The position numbers and the translations under genes are program-made. The notes below the pieces were generated by a model that was not told the DNA's origin, did not search any database, and saw only the letters and a program-made list of their open reading frames with translations. DNA of 64,000 bases, from the NCBI GenBank assembly GCA_035606355.1, contig DATNFO010000059.1, forward strand, positions 52,849 to 116,848. Reading direction: 5' to 3'. Below, piece by piece: positions 41,131 through 50,816 of the stretch. The stretch is from Sulfopaludibacter sp035606355. GTDB taxonomy: Bacteria; Acidobacteriota; Terriglobia; Bryobacterales; Bryobacteraceae. Position 1 is the first letter of the stretch. The number at the start of each line of letters is the position of its first letter.

Positions 41131-42006
41131 ATGAAATTTCCCATTTTACTGCCCTTGGTTATCTGCGTAGTTGGCCTGGCGGGCTGTTCCCATGCTCCGG
41201 CCGCGGGCGGCTCCAAAGCTACCGTCACCATGCGCGATGGCCGCATGCTCACAGGGACAGTGCAATCGAGTTCCGCCACCGAGATTCAGTTAGCGGGCGC
41301 CGATGGCGTGACCCAGACCATTCCGATGACGCAGGTGCGGAGCATCGATTATGGCGACTCAGGGTCCACGGTTTCGAGCGCGCCGCCGGCGCAGTCTTCA
41401 CCGGATGCGCCTCCGGTTGCTGCACCCGATCCGGTGCACGACAACCACGTTCATCCGGATACTGCCGCCGTCACGACCAAGACCTCCGTCATTCCCGCGG
41501 GCGCGCAAGTTTCCGTGCGAACCGAGGAGACCATCGATTCCGGCCATGCCGTCGAAGGACAGACCTTTGCCGCGGAAATCGCCAGGGACGTTCGCGATGC
41601 CGCGGGCGACTGCGTGATCCCGAAAGGCTCCAATGCGCAGCTAGTGATCAGATCGGCGAGCAAGGGCGGACACTTCCGCGGCGCGTCGGACCTGGTGATC
41701 GACCTGGGCTCGGTTTCGATCGATGGTCAGCGCTACCGGTTGCGAACCACGGACGTGGTGGCGAAGGGCCACGATGGCGTGGGAGCCAACAAACGGACAG
41801 CCGAATTTGCGGGAGGCGGAGCGGCCGTCGGCGCAATTATCGGAGCGATCGCCGGTCACGGAAAAGGCGCGGCCATCGGAGCGGCATCGGGAGGCGGCGG
41901 AGGCGCGTTGACGGAAGCGCTCACCAAAGGCCACGTTAAGGTGCCGGTGGAAAGCGTTCTAACCTTCCGCCTGGAGGCGCCCCTGACCGTGGAAGCAGTC
42001 CGCTAG
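41131..42006 (+). CDS. Lipoprotein with glycine-zipper region
   Basis: 291 residues. Type II signal peptide with lipobox L-A-G-C (Cys19). A small domain with R-D-G-R-M-L-T-G-T-V and V-R-S-I-D-Y is followed by a Pro/Ala linker, then P-A-G-A-Q-V-S-V-R-T and I-P-K-G-S-N-A-Q-L-V-I, and a Gly/Ala-rich stretch (G-A-I-I-G-A-I-A-G) near residues 230-255 that could insert in or along a membrane. Similar lipoproteins occur widely in Acidobacteria without a known role; attachment to the outer membrane is inferred. Confidence 0.78.
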   Translation: MKFPILLPLVICVVGLAGCSHAPAAGGSKATVTMRDGRMLTGTVQSSSATEIQLAGADGVTQTIPMTQVRSIDYGDSGSTVSSAPPAQSSPDAPPVAAPDPVHDNHVHPDTAAVTTKTSVIPAGAQVSVRTEETIDSGHAVEGQTFAAEIARDVRDAAGDCVIPKGSNAQLVIRSASKGGHFRGASDLVIDLGSVSIDGQRYRLRTTDVVAKGHDGVGANKRTAEFAGGGAAVGAIIGAIAGHGKGAAIGAASGGGGGALTEALTKGHVKVPVESVLTFRLEAPLTVEAVR

Positions 42007-42031
42007 CACAGCGCGAGGTTTCGGTAAGCTC

Positions 42032-42047
42032 CGCCGGTCGACCGGCG
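42032..42047. repeat. Perfect 16-bp palindrome between convergent genes
   Basis: CGCCGGTCGACCGGCG at 42032-42047, flanked by TCGGT (42021-42025) and ACCGA (42052-42056), which extend the dyad. It lies between the lipoprotein and permease stop codons. It resembles the CCGGTC/GACCGG arms of the other 3' hairpins with the central TGGA missing. Confidence 0.6.
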
Positions 42048-42061
42048 ATAAACCGATGAGT

Positions 42062-44764
42062 TCACGACTCGCGCAAGGCAATCAACGGGTCCACTTTCGT
42101 CGCGCGCCGTGCCGGCAGGTAGCTGGCTAGAACGGCAATGGCAAATAAAACTAGAGGAACGATCAGGAACACGGCCGGATCGTGGGGGCGCACCCCATAA
42201 AGCAAACTTGCCATCACGGACGCAGAGGATGCAGAAAAGACCAACCCGGTAACGACACCCACGGCAGCAAGCGCGGCCCCCCTGCGTAAGAACATTCTCA
42301 GAATGTCCTCCCGCCGCGCGCCGAGGGCCATACGGATACCGATTTCGCGCGATCTTTGGCCGACCATATAAGCCAACAAGCCGTAAATTCCGATGGAGGC
42401 CAGAAGCACCGCCAGTCCGGCAAATCCGCCCACCAGATCGGCGGAAAAACGGCGGGAAGCCAGTGACCGGTCAAGGACGTCGTTCATCGAAGAAACACCA
42501 AATACCGGTAAGCCGGGATCGATGCTCTGGATCTCATGCCGAATCTGTGGTTCCAGCGCAGCCGCCGGTAAAGACGTCCGCAACACCACGCTCAGCCGCT
42601 TGTTGGAGTCTTGATAGGTCGAAACATAAATGTGCGGAACGCCATCGATGTCGAGGCCGTCGCTCTTGATATCCTTAACAACACCCACGATGGTGGTCCA
42701 TGGCTTGGTAGCGTCTCGTCTGAACCGCACCCGGCGGCCCAGCGGATCGCGGTTTGGCCAATACCGATGAGCGGTGCTTTCATCAATAATAGCCACCAGC
42801 GGTTTGCCGTCTTCATCGCCTTCGGTGAATGAGCGGCCGCGTAAGAGCGAGGTCTGTAACACCTTAAAATAATCGGGGCCTATCCGAATTCTCTCAGCGT
42901 GCAAATTCTGCGAGGACTCGACCGGTCTATCTTCAATCGCAAAGCCTTCGTCCGCTACGCCACCCACCGCGTTGGGATTGGTATTGGTGCTCGGTAGAGC
43001 TGAGGTGATGGCGGCAACTTCCACTCCTGGAATTGCCTTCATCCGCCGCAGCAACTCACGATTAAAGGCGGCTCTGCGTGGAACATTGAGATACGGGTCC
43101 GCCTCCCTTTCGTTAGGATTCGGAAGCTGTATGTTCGCCGTGACAACTTGAGTTGGATTAAACCCTGGATTTTCCCGCAACAGATTCCCCAGGGTACGCA
43201 GCAGCAAACCGGCTCCGACCATGAGTATGACGGCAAATGCCACCTCAGAGACTATGAGAACATCGCGCAATCGGCCGGTCTTCGTGCCGTAGCCGGACCC
43301 TCGACCGCCTTCGCGAATGGCCGCGGAGAGAGCGACTTTTGCCGAATGAAGCGCGGGCGCAAGTCCAAACACTAAGCCGGTGAGAATGGAAATCAGAAGA
43401 GCGAACGCCAGCACGACCCCGTCGATTCGTATCTCGCGGAGCCGGAGAACGTTCGAAGGCACGAAGCGAAGGATGAAACTCAAAGTACCCACTGCGGCTG
43501 CGACTCCCGCGGCGCCGCCGATGAGCGACAGCAGCATGGATTCGGTCAGCATCTGGCGCACCATGCGGCCGCGACTCGCGCCCAGCGATAGCCGCACCGC
43601 CATCTCGTGTTGCCGCCCCGAAGCGCGCGCCAGGAGGAGATTGGCAATGTTCAACGACACGATGAAGACAATCAGGATCACCGCACCCAGTAACACCAGC
43701 AGCATGGGCCGAACATTGCCCACCAAAGTTTCTTGCAATGGTTGAATCTCAATTGTCCATTGCGTCTGCGGCGGGTAATCGCCGGGAAAGTCCTGGCGTA
43801 ATTCGGCAGCCATGGCAGTGAGCCGCGCCTGAGCTTGCACGAGTGTCAGGCCGGGCTTCAGTCTTCCGATTCCATTTACTAGAATCCGGGTGCCACGCAT
43901 TGGCTTGGGAAACGGGTCTCCGATGAATCCGGCGGCGCAAAACACTTCCGCGTCGCCGGAAACCGTCGGTCCAGGATGGTGAAATCCGCGTGGCAGAACC
44001 CCAATAATTGTCAGGGGATCATTGTCGAGCCGGAGGATACGGCCGACAATGTTCGGATCGGCGCCGTAGGCGCGATGCCATAGGCCATCGCTGATCACGC
44101 CCACTGCAGCGAAACCAGGCACAAAGTCCTGCGGACCAAACAACCTTCCCACTTGCGGGGTCACACCCAACAGGGAAAAGTAGCTGAAACTGCCATTGAC
44201 GCCCTCGAGACGCTCGGGCTCTCCGGCGCCGGTCAAATCCTCGCTACCCTCGAAGATCGGGCTGACATCTTCAAATACACCAGCTCGCGTCTGCAGGTCA
44301 TCCAGTTCCGGCTTGGAAAACCGAACGTCCCGCAATCCTACGCCGGGCTCGTTAAAGAAGATTCGCACCAAACGATCGGGATTGGGGTAGGGCAGAGGGC
44401 GCAGCAACACGGCATCGACGATGCTGAAAATGGCCGTATTCGCTCCCACGCCCAGAGCCAGCGTCACGACCGCCACGATGGTGAGTGTGGGCTTGTTGAC
44501 CAGCATGCGCAAACCATAGCGAAGATCCTGGCCGAGCTCCGACAAAAACCGTGTCATCCAAATCTCCCGCGACTCTTCCTGCTTCAATCCGAAGTTGCCG
44601 AATCGGCGCCGCGCTTCAGCCCGTGCGTGCTCCGCAGTCATACCGTCAGCTTCGAGTTCCGCGGCTTTTTCGGCGAGGTGGAGCTCCATTTCGTCACGCA
44701 GCGCCTCGCTACGTTTGGCGCTCTTCATCCAATAGCTCAGGCGTCGTAGCAACATCTCCGTCAC
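42062..44764 (-). CDS. MacB/FtsX-like permease, orphan (ADOP type)
   Basis: 900 residues from a GTG that overlaps the PadR stop (GTGA). A cytoplasmic prefix (E-A-L-R-D-E-M-E-L-H-L; A-R-R-R-F-G-N) precedes L-R-Y-G-L-R-M-L-V-N-K-P-T-L-T and G-V-G-A-N-T-A-I-F-S-I-V. Two MacB_PCD/FtsX halves follow, ending in A-T-K-V-D-P-L-I-A-L-R-E-S. It parallels the permease at 24982. No ATPase is adjacent. Here the TonB-dependent receptor lies directly upstream on the same strand. Confidence 0.92.
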   Translation of the reverse strand: MTEMLLRRLSYWMKSAKRSEALRDEMELHLAEKAAELEADGMTAEHARAEARRRFGNFGLKQEESREIWMTRFLSELGQDLRYGLRMLVNKPTLTIVAVVTLALGVGANTAIFSIVDAVLLRPLPYPNPDRLVRIFFNEPGVGLRDVRFSKPELDDLQTRAGVFEDVSPIFEGSEDLTGAGEPERLEGVNGSFSYFSLLGVTPQVGRLFGPQDFVPGFAAVGVISDGLWHRAYGADPNIVGRILRLDNDPLTIIGVLPRGFHHPGPTVSGDAEVFCAAGFIGDPFPKPMRGTRILVNGIGRLKPGLTLVQAQARLTAMAAELRQDFPGDYPPQTQWTIEIQPLQETLVGNVRPMLLVLLGAVILIVFIVSLNIANLLLARASGRQHEMAVRLSLGASRGRMVRQMLTESMLLSLIGGAAGVAAAVGTLSFILRFVPSNVLRLREIRIDGVVLAFALLISILTGLVFGLAPALHSAKVALSAAIREGGRGSGYGTKTGRLRDVLIVSEVAFAVILMVGAGLLLRTLGNLLRENPGFNPTQVVTANIQLPNPNEREADPYLNVPRRAAFNRELLRRMKAIPGVEVAAITSALPSTNTNPNAVGGVADEGFAIEDRPVESSQNLHAERIRIGPDYFKVLQTSLLRGRSFTEGDEDGKPLVAIIDESTAHRYWPNRDPLGRRVRFRRDATKPWTTIVGVVKDIKSDGLDIDGVPHIYVSTYQDSNKRLSVVLRTSLPAAALEPQIRHEIQSIDPGLPVFGVSSMNDVLDRSLASRRFSADLVGGFAGLAVLLASIGIYGLLAYMVGQRSREIGIRMALGARREDILRMFLRRGAALAAVGVVTGLVFSASSASVMASLLYGVRPHDPAVFLIVPLVLFAIAVLASYLPARRATKVDPLIALRES

Positions 44765-45099
44765 TCCGCTTCCATCACCTGGGCGATCGCCAGGGTCAGT
44801 CTGGCGTACTTCTGCGTCTCAATCGCCAGTTGTTTGCGGCCGGCCGCCGTGATTTTGTAGATCCTCGCCCGCCGATGATTGGCCGTTACGCCCCAGGCGC
44901 CGTCGATCCAGCCGTTTAGCTCCAGCCGTTGGAGAGCTGGGTATAGCGAGCCCTCCTCGACGACGAGCTCATTGTCCGACGATTGTTGAATGAACTGAAC
45001 AATGCCGTATCCGTGGAGATCGCGTCGCGACAGCGTCCGCAGAATCAACATGTCCAGCGAACCGGGCAACGAATCGTTCTTTTGTGGCTTGCGTCCCAT
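44761..45099 (-). CDS. PadR-family transcriptional regulator
   Basis: 112 residues from ATG 45099 (M-G-R-K-P-Q-K). PadR motif: L-P-G-S-L-D-M-L-I-L-R-T-L, H-G-Y-G-I-V-Q-F-I-Q, V-E-E-G-S-L-Y-P-A-L-Q-R-L-E-L-N-G-W-I, N-H-R-R-A-R-I-Y-K-I-T. Coupled to the permease by a GTGA overlap. Upstream on the minus strand is TTGATT, 17 nt, TAAGCT (about 45114-45142), a plausible promoter. The frame is open to 45141, but the longer N-terminus is not PadR-like. Confidence 0.93.
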   Translation of the reverse strand: MGRKPQKNDSLPGSLDMLILRTLSRRDLHGYGIVQFIQQSSDNELVVEEGSLYPALQRLELNGWIDGAWGVTANHRRARIYKITAAGRKQLAIETQKYARLTLAIAQVMEAE

Positions 45100-45222
45100 A
45101 CCAAGAATTCTCAGCTTACAGGATGAGGTCACGCGAATCAAGTTAAATGCGCTGTTCGGTCGCTCGCAATTGGTTGGGTCTTGGGAAAAGCCCGTCTTGA
45201 ATCCGGAACAAACGCAATCGGC

Positions 45223-47526
45223 CTAGAATCCGAATTGCAAACGAGCCGAGACCGATCGCGGCGGAGCGATGCCTGTCCCGGAAAACAGCCCTGCGAAATT
45301 GATCAAATTCAAACGCCCCGTGAGATTTTCGCCGCCCACCGAGAGCCGCAAGGTCCGGTGCTCCCACTTGACCAGATCCATGCCCGCGCCGGCGTTCAAT
45401 GAGAAGTTGGGCCGAACACGCCCGGCCGCAAAATTCACCTGCCGCAGAATCGCGGGGTCGAATTGCGCGGCATCGAAATTCTCCGCTTCCACCGGCAGGC
45501 CGCTGCCATATTCGCCGGTAACCGACAACCAAACTCGCTTGCTAGCCTGCACACGCAAATTCGCCCGAGCCGTATTCCGCTGATCCTGCGAAATCGGAAA
45601 CGCCCCGCCGCTCAGCACGCCCGAAATATCGTCGCCAAGAAAAAAACCTCCTGCTACCGGCAATTGAGCGACCCCCCTCAAATTCGAATAACTCACGAAA
45701 CCCGACAACCGGCGCCACCTCGGCAGTTCGAGCTTCACATCGACGCCGCGAACCTCCGCGCTGCGGAACGCGATCGGGAAACTGATCCCGGTGTTCACGA
45801 AGACATCGTCGTCTGCGAAGTTGTCGAACGTGCGCCGGTAATAACTGGCGTCGAGCCGCATCTTACCGGCGATCGTCTTACTGAATCCCGTCTCGATATA
45901 GTTGCCGTGGGATGGCCGCACGGGAATGCGAAGCACGTTGTCATTGAGACTCGCGACCGCCGGCGAACTGGCGAGCAGTAAGTTCTCCATCGCGGGAGTA
46001 ATGAAGACGCGGTCATAGCTGAGGCGCAGCACCAACCCCGCGCCGGGCACCGAATATGCGACGCCCAGGCGCGGACTGAACGCCGAGTCGTTTACCGCCA
46101 GCGAATAGCGATCCCATCGCAGGCCCGCGCTCACCGTAAGGCGGCCGAGCCGGATATTGTCCTGCACAAACGCTGCTTGCTCGCGGTCCAGGCGCGAATC
46201 GGCGAAACTGAATCGCCGCGGCGTATCGGAATCGAAGAACGCGCCATCCGTGATCCGGTATTGCAGCGCCTCGCTCACCGGCGCGTAGTAAGCATCCGCG
46301 CCGTATTTGATGTCGTGCCGCCCTTTGCGTGCGCTGACCGTAGCGTTGACGTACCCGCGCCGGAAGCCGCGCTGCTGCGAAGCCATGATCGGAGTCGCCA
46401 GGGTATTCGACCACAGGTTTGCGGAAAGGTCCTCCACGCTGGCGCGCAGATTCAGCAGCGTCGACGCACTAAAAACATGGGTCCACGCCACCTGACCCGC
46501 ATCCTCGCGCCCATCCCGATCCTGCCGTTGATGCGCAGCTTGCTGCAAATTTTCGTTCGGCACTTCGAAGCTCGTCTGCCGCCGCTGCACGGAGGCGTGT
46601 ATGCGGTCGGCATTGGAAATGTCCCAATCGTAAGCGCCTGTGAGAGCGCCGGAAGTGCCCGCGTTGGTGTAATTGGCCAACACCGGCGGATCGAGATAGC
46701 GGTCCGTACGATCCGCGCCGGCGGTGATTGTCAGGTTGCTGCGCTTCCAGCCATAGGCCGTCGATACGAGACCGGAGACCGTATCAAAGCTGCCGCCGCC
46801 GAGTTCCGCGCTGCCGTGCAAACCGCGGCGCGTGTCGCGCGCCGTCACGACCTCGATGACGCCGCCGAGTTTGCGCCCGTATTCCGCCGGGAAATTTCCC
46901 GTGAGGACGCTCATTTCGGAAACCTCGCCGGTTTCGAGGTCAGGCGCAAACCCGGGCGACCGGTTCTCGTCCATCGGCACGCCATCCACAACGAACAGCG
47001 TCTGATATTCGGAGCCGCGCGGATGCAGCACGGCGCCCGATTCGAAAAACCAACCCGGCTGCATGTTGATCAGGTCCAGGAGCCCGCGCGCGGGGTTAGT
47101 CGACTGCTGTTCGCGAATTTGCTGCTCGCCGATCTGACTTGTAACTCCGGTGCGGTGTGTCTCCAGGAGCGTCGCCGAGTCCGTTACAGTTAGTTCGGTC
47201 GGCAACGCTTCCACTCCGAGCGTCGCATGAACTTCCCGGGGAACAGCCGAGCGCACTTCCACCAGGCTGCTGAAAGTCGCGAAGCCGGGGCGCTGCATCG
47301 TGAGCCGGTAGACTCCAAACGGCAGATTGTGGAAGGTCGCCAGGCCCGCGGAATCGGTGTCGAACGCGCGGCGGGTCTGCGTGGCTTGGCTGATCAGCGT
47401 GCCGGAAGAGGGCAGCGCCAGGCCCGTCGCATCCGTGACGGACAGGCGGATTTCGCCGGTCTCAACTTGCCCAAACAGGAGGGCGCCCAGCAGCATCGGC
47501 AGCATCCGCCTCAGCATGTCTAACAT
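45223..47526 (-). CDS. TonB-dependent receptor with N-terminal carboxypeptidase-regulatory-like domain
   Basis: About 767 residues from ATG 47526 (47517 is an alternative). A signal peptide (P-M-L-L-G-A-L-L-F-G-Q) is followed by a CarboxypepD_reg-type Ig fold (G-L-A-T-F-H-N-L-P-F-G-V-Y-R-L). A plug domain (L-F-V-V-D-G-V-P-M; G-R-K-L-G-G-V-I-E-V-V) and a long beta-barrel follow, ending with aromatic L-Q-F-G-F. Likely an outer-membrane importer of peptides or glycans. It is divergent from the Asp-box/amidohydrolase/acylase operon, with only 38 nt between the starts, so co-regulation is likely. Confidence 0.88.
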   Translation of the reverse strand: MLDMLRRMLPMLLGALLFGQVETGEIRLSVTDATGLALPSSGTLISQATQTRRAFDTDSAGLATFHNLPFGVYRLTMQRPGFATFSSLVEVRSAVPREVHATLGVEALPTELTVTDSATLLETHRTGVTSQIGEQQIREQQSTNPARGLLDLINMQPGWFFESGAVLHPRGSEYQTLFVVDGVPMDENRSPGFAPDLETGEVSEMSVLTGNFPAEYGRKLGGVIEVVTARDTRRGLHGSAELGGGSFDTVSGLVSTAYGWKRSNLTITAGADRTDRYLDPPVLANYTNAGTSGALTGAYDWDISNADRIHASVQRRQTSFEVPNENLQQAAHQRQDRDGREDAGQVAWTHVFSASTLLNLRASVEDLSANLWSNTLATPIMASQQRGFRRGYVNATVSARKGRHDIKYGADAYYAPVSEALQYRITDGAFFDSDTPRRFSFADSRLDREQAAFVQDNIRLGRLTVSAGLRWDRYSLAVNDSAFSPRLGVAYSVPGAGLVLRLSYDRVFITPAMENLLLASSPAVASLNDNVLRIPVRPSHGNYIETGFSKTIAGKMRLDASYYRRTFDNFADDDVFVNTGISFPIAFRSAEVRGVDVKLELPRWRRLSGFVSYSNLRGVAQLPVAGGFFLGDDISGVLSGGAFPISQDQRNTARANLRVQASKRVWLSVTGEYGSGLPVEAENFDAAQFDPAILRQVNFAAGRVRPNFSLNAGAGMDLVKWEHRTLRLSVGGENLTGRLNLINFAGLFSGTGIAPPRSVSARLQFGF

Positions 47527-47564
47527 GATAGACTGCAAACCAAACAGGAGATGCGGCGAAACGT

Positions 47565-50500
47565 ATGAGAGTCTTGGTTGCGTTTGCAATATTCGCTTCG
47601 TTATCGAGCGGCCAGGGGCGGCGCGGCGGCGGTTTCGCACAACCCGAGCAACTGCAATTCCGGTTTATGGGACCGGCGGTCGGCAACCGCATCGCGGCAG
47701 TCGCCGGCGTCCCCGGAGACAACGCCACTTACTATGTCGGCGCCGCGTCCGGCGGCGTGTGGAAGACCACCGATAGCGGCCAGCGCTGGGTTCCCATCTT
47801 CGATTCGCAGCCCGTGCAGGCCATCGGCTCTCTTGCCGTGGCTCCCTCGGATCACAAAATTGTGTGGGCGGGAACGGGCGAAGCCTGGGCCATTCGCGAT
47901 AGTGACATGACCGGCAACGGCATCTACAAATCCACGGATGCCGGCGCCACATGGCAGCACATGGGCCTTGATGAGACCGGCCGCATCGGCAGAATCATCA
48001 TCAGCCCGAAGGACCCGAACACGGTGTTCGCCTGCGCGGCGGGGCGGCTTACCGGACCACAGGAAGAGCGCGGTGTTTTCAAAACCACCGATGGCGGCGC
48101 CACCTGGAAGCGCGTGCTGTTTGCCGACCCCGGCACCGGTTGCTCCGGCCTGACGATGGACGCTAACGACCCGAATACGCTCTTCGCAGGCATGTGGCAA
48201 GTGGTGATGCACACCTGGGCCATGTTCAGCGGCGGACCTTCCAGCGGCATTCACGTGACGCACGATGGCGGCAACACCTGGACGCGCCTGGAAGGCCACG
48301 GCCTGCCGCACTCGCCCCTCGGCAAGATCGATGTGGCCATCGCGCCCTCTAACTCGCGCCGCGTGTATGCGCTGATTCAAACGGCGGACCAGGGTTCCGT
48401 CTGGCGCAGCGACGATGGCGGCCAGAACTGGACCAACGGCAGTTGGGAGCGCGGATTGATCGGGCGCGCCGGTTACTACATTCGCCTGGGAGTGAATCCG
48501 AAAAATGCCGATGAAGTATTAGTCGCCGACAGTAGCTTCTGGCAATCGCTCGATGGCGGCAAAACGTTCCGCACCGTGCCGTGGGGCGGAGATACTCACG
48601 ATATCTGGTTCGATCCGCAGAATCCCGACCGGATCTGTGTCACGCACGATGGCGGTATGTGGTACACGACGGATCACGGGCGGACGCCTCAACGTGTGAC
48701 GCTGCCGATCGGGCAGATCTATCACGTCGCCGTCGATAATGATGTGCCCTATCGCATCTACGGCAATATGCAGGATGACGGCACCATGCGCGGTCCCAGC
48801 AACGTAGTGGAAGCCGGACCCAATGTTCCGGGCATGGATACGGGCGGCCGGGGAGGGTTCGTCCGCGCGCCCGGTGGCGGAGTATGGGAACACGGACTCG
48901 GTGGCTGCGAATCGGGCTTCACGCTTCCGGATCTTACGAATACCGATGTTGTCTGGGCAAGCTGTTACGGCGACGAAGTAACTCGATATGACGCCAAGAC
49001 GAAGATGGCGCACTCGGTAAGTCCGTACTTTCATACTCTGGATTCGGCTCCGGACCAGACTAAGTACCGGTGCCATTGGACGGCGCCGCTCGCTATCGAT
49101 CCCTTCGATCACAACACTGTCTATTACGGCTGCCAGGTCATCTTCCGCACTACCAATCAGGGGATGAGCTGGAATGTGATCAGTCCGGATCTCTCGACGC
49201 AGGACCCGTCACGCATAGTCTCTTCCGGCGGGATTGTCGGCGACAACCTCGGCCAGTTTTACGGCGAAGTCGTATTCTCCATCGCGCCCTCCGAAATACA
49301 AAAAGGACTGATTTGGGCGGGTACGAACGATGGGAAGGTCTGGTACACGCGAGACGCCGGTGCGCATTGGAATGATGTAACGAAGAACATCGCCGGGCTC
49401 CCGGTTTGGGGAACGGTATCGAAGATCGAGCCGTCGCATTTCGATGCCGGTACCGCGTATATTGCGGTGGATTTCCACCTGATGGATAATCGCGATCCCT
49501 GGCTGTATAAGACCACGGACTTTGGTAAGACGTGGACGAAGGTAACGGGTAACTTACCGAAGGGTGGTCCGCTCACCTATGTGCGAATAATCGCGGAGAA
49601 TCCGAATAAGAAAGGCATGTTATTCGCCGGGACTGGAAACGCGTTCTATTACTCCATGGACGATGGCAAGGACTGGAAACAGTTCAAGGAAGGACTGCCT
49701 GCCGCCCCGGTATCTTGGATCGTTGTTCAAAAACAGGCCCACGACGTCGTTGTTTCCACTTATGGCCGCGGTTTCTTCATTCTGAGCGACATTACTCCGC
49801 TGGAATCCGGCGTCATGGAGCCGAATTTTACGGAGAGCGCGAAACTCATCGCGCCGCGTGCCGCCTTCCGGCTCGTGCGGCAGCCGCGCGCCACGTTCTC
49901 GTATTACCTGAAGGGGGCGCCATCGGGTCCCGTCGACATCGAGATTCTGGACGAGAAGGGCGCGGTCGTCAAGAAACTGCCGCCCGTCACGAATGCACAT
50001 GCGGGTTTGAACCGTGCCAGTTGGGATCTGCATTACGATCCGCCGCGCCTGGTCGCGCTGCGCACTACGCCGCCCGAGGATCCGCACATTTGGGACGAGC
50101 CGCGCTTTGCGGGTCAGCAAACGCGGCCGATTACGCATTGGGGTTTGGCCGAAGCGGAGGTCGGACCGATCGCCGCGCCGGGCAAATACACCGTGAAGTT
50201 CACCATGGGCGGAGCCAGCCAATCGCAGCCCTTCGAGATTCTGCTGCCGCCGGATAGTCATGGGACAGTGGCGGACATACAGTCGAGCGTGCGGCTGCAG
50301 CTTCAGTTGCGTAACGATGTCAGCAGCGTTTCCGACATGACAAACCAGATCGAATGGATGCGAAAGCAACTTGAAGATCAGCAGAAGACCCTGCAAGGCA
50401 AGGCTGAGCTGCTCGCGCAGATCACCGCCATCGATAAGAAGCTTCAGGACGTGGAATATCAGTTGATTTCACGCGCGGAATCGTTGAGCGACGATAAGTA

Positions 50501-50816
50501 CTTCCAGACGGCTTATAAGTTGTATCTCAAGATGCTATGGCTGAATGGGGAGATCGGCACCGGCGGCGGCGATGTTGCCGGCGGCGCGGATTGGGGCCCT
50601 ACCGAGACGGAGCAGGGACTCGTGCACGACCTGGAAACGCAGATGGCCAAAGTGCAATCGGATTACAAGACAGTCATGGACCGCGATGTCCCGGCATATA
50701 ACCAGAAGATTTCTGGCAGCGGCATCGAGCCGTTGAAAACCACGGGAGCGCCTCCGCCTCCGGTGCGGCAAGGCGGCCGGTTCGGCGGCGGAGGCTCCGA
50801 TGCGATTGCGCAGTAG
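47565..50816 (+). CDS. Large secreted Asp-box (BNR/VPS10-like) beta-propeller protein
   Basis: 1083 residues with a signal peptide (A-F-A-I-F-A-S-L-S-S-G). Ten or so Asp-box-like repeats are seen (T-T-D-S-G-Q-R-W, S-T-D-A-G-A-T-W, T-T-D-G-G-A-T-W, T-H-D-G-G-N-T-W, S-D-D-G-G-Q-N-W, T-T-D-F-G-K-T-W, S-M-D-D-G-K-D-W). A C-terminal beta-domain and a ~60-residue coiled-coil-like helical stretch (Q-L-E-D-Q-Q-K-T-L-Q-G-K; I-D-K-K-L-Q-D-V) follow. It lacks the long Gly-rich inserts of the paralogue at 16236. First gene of a tight three-gene operon; the next gene overlaps it by 17 nt. Confidence 0.88.
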   Translation: MRVLVAFAIFASLSSGQGRRGGGFAQPEQLQFRFMGPAVGNRIAAVAGVPGDNATYYVGAASGGVWKTTDSGQRWVPIFDSQPVQAIGSLAVAPSDHKIVWAGTGEAWAIRDSDMTGNGIYKSTDAGATWQHMGLDETGRIGRIIISPKDPNTVFACAAGRLTGPQEERGVFKTTDGGATWKRVLFADPGTGCSGLTMDANDPNTLFAGMWQVVMHTWAMFSGGPSSGIHVTHDGGNTWTRLEGHGLPHSPLGKIDVAIAPSNSRRVYALIQTADQGSVWRSDDGGQNWTNGSWERGLIGRAGYYIRLGVNPKNADEVLVADSSFWQSLDGGKTFRTVPWGGDTHDIWFDPQNPDRICVTHDGGMWYTTDHGRTPQRVTLPIGQIYHVAVDNDVPYRIYGNMQDDGTMRGPSNVVEAGPNVPGMDTGGRGGFVRAPGGGVWEHGLGGCESGFTLPDLTNTDVVWASCYGDEVTRYDAKTKMAHSVSPYFHTLDSAPDQTKYRCHWTAPLAIDPFDHNTVYYGCQVIFRTTNQGMSWNVISPDLSTQDPSRIVSSGGIVGDNLGQFYGEVVFSIAPSEIQKGLIWAGTNDGKVWYTRDAGAHWNDVTKNIAGLPVWGTVSKIEPSHFDAGTAYIAVDFHLMDNRDPWLYKTTDFGKTWTKVTGNLPKGGPLTYVRIIAENPNKKGMLFAGTGNAFYYSMDDGKDWKQFKEGLPAAPVSWIVVQKQAHDVVVSTYGRGFFILSDITPLESGVMEPNFTESAKLIAPRAAFRLVRQPRATFSYYLKGAPSGPVDIEILDEKGAVVKKLPPVTNAHAGLNRASWDLHYDPPRLVALRTTPPEDPHIWDEPRFAGQQTRPITHWGLAEAEVGPIAAPGKYTVKFTMGGASQSQPFEILLPPDSHGTVADIQSSVRLQLQLRNDVSSVSDMTNQIEWMRKQLEDQQKTLQGKAELLAQITAIDKKLQDVEYQLISRAESLSDDKYFQTAYKLYLKMLWLNGEIGTGGGDVAGGADWGPTETEQGLVHDLETQMAKVQSDYKTVMDRDVPAYNQKISGSGIEPLKTTGAPPPPVRQGGRFGGGGSDAIAQ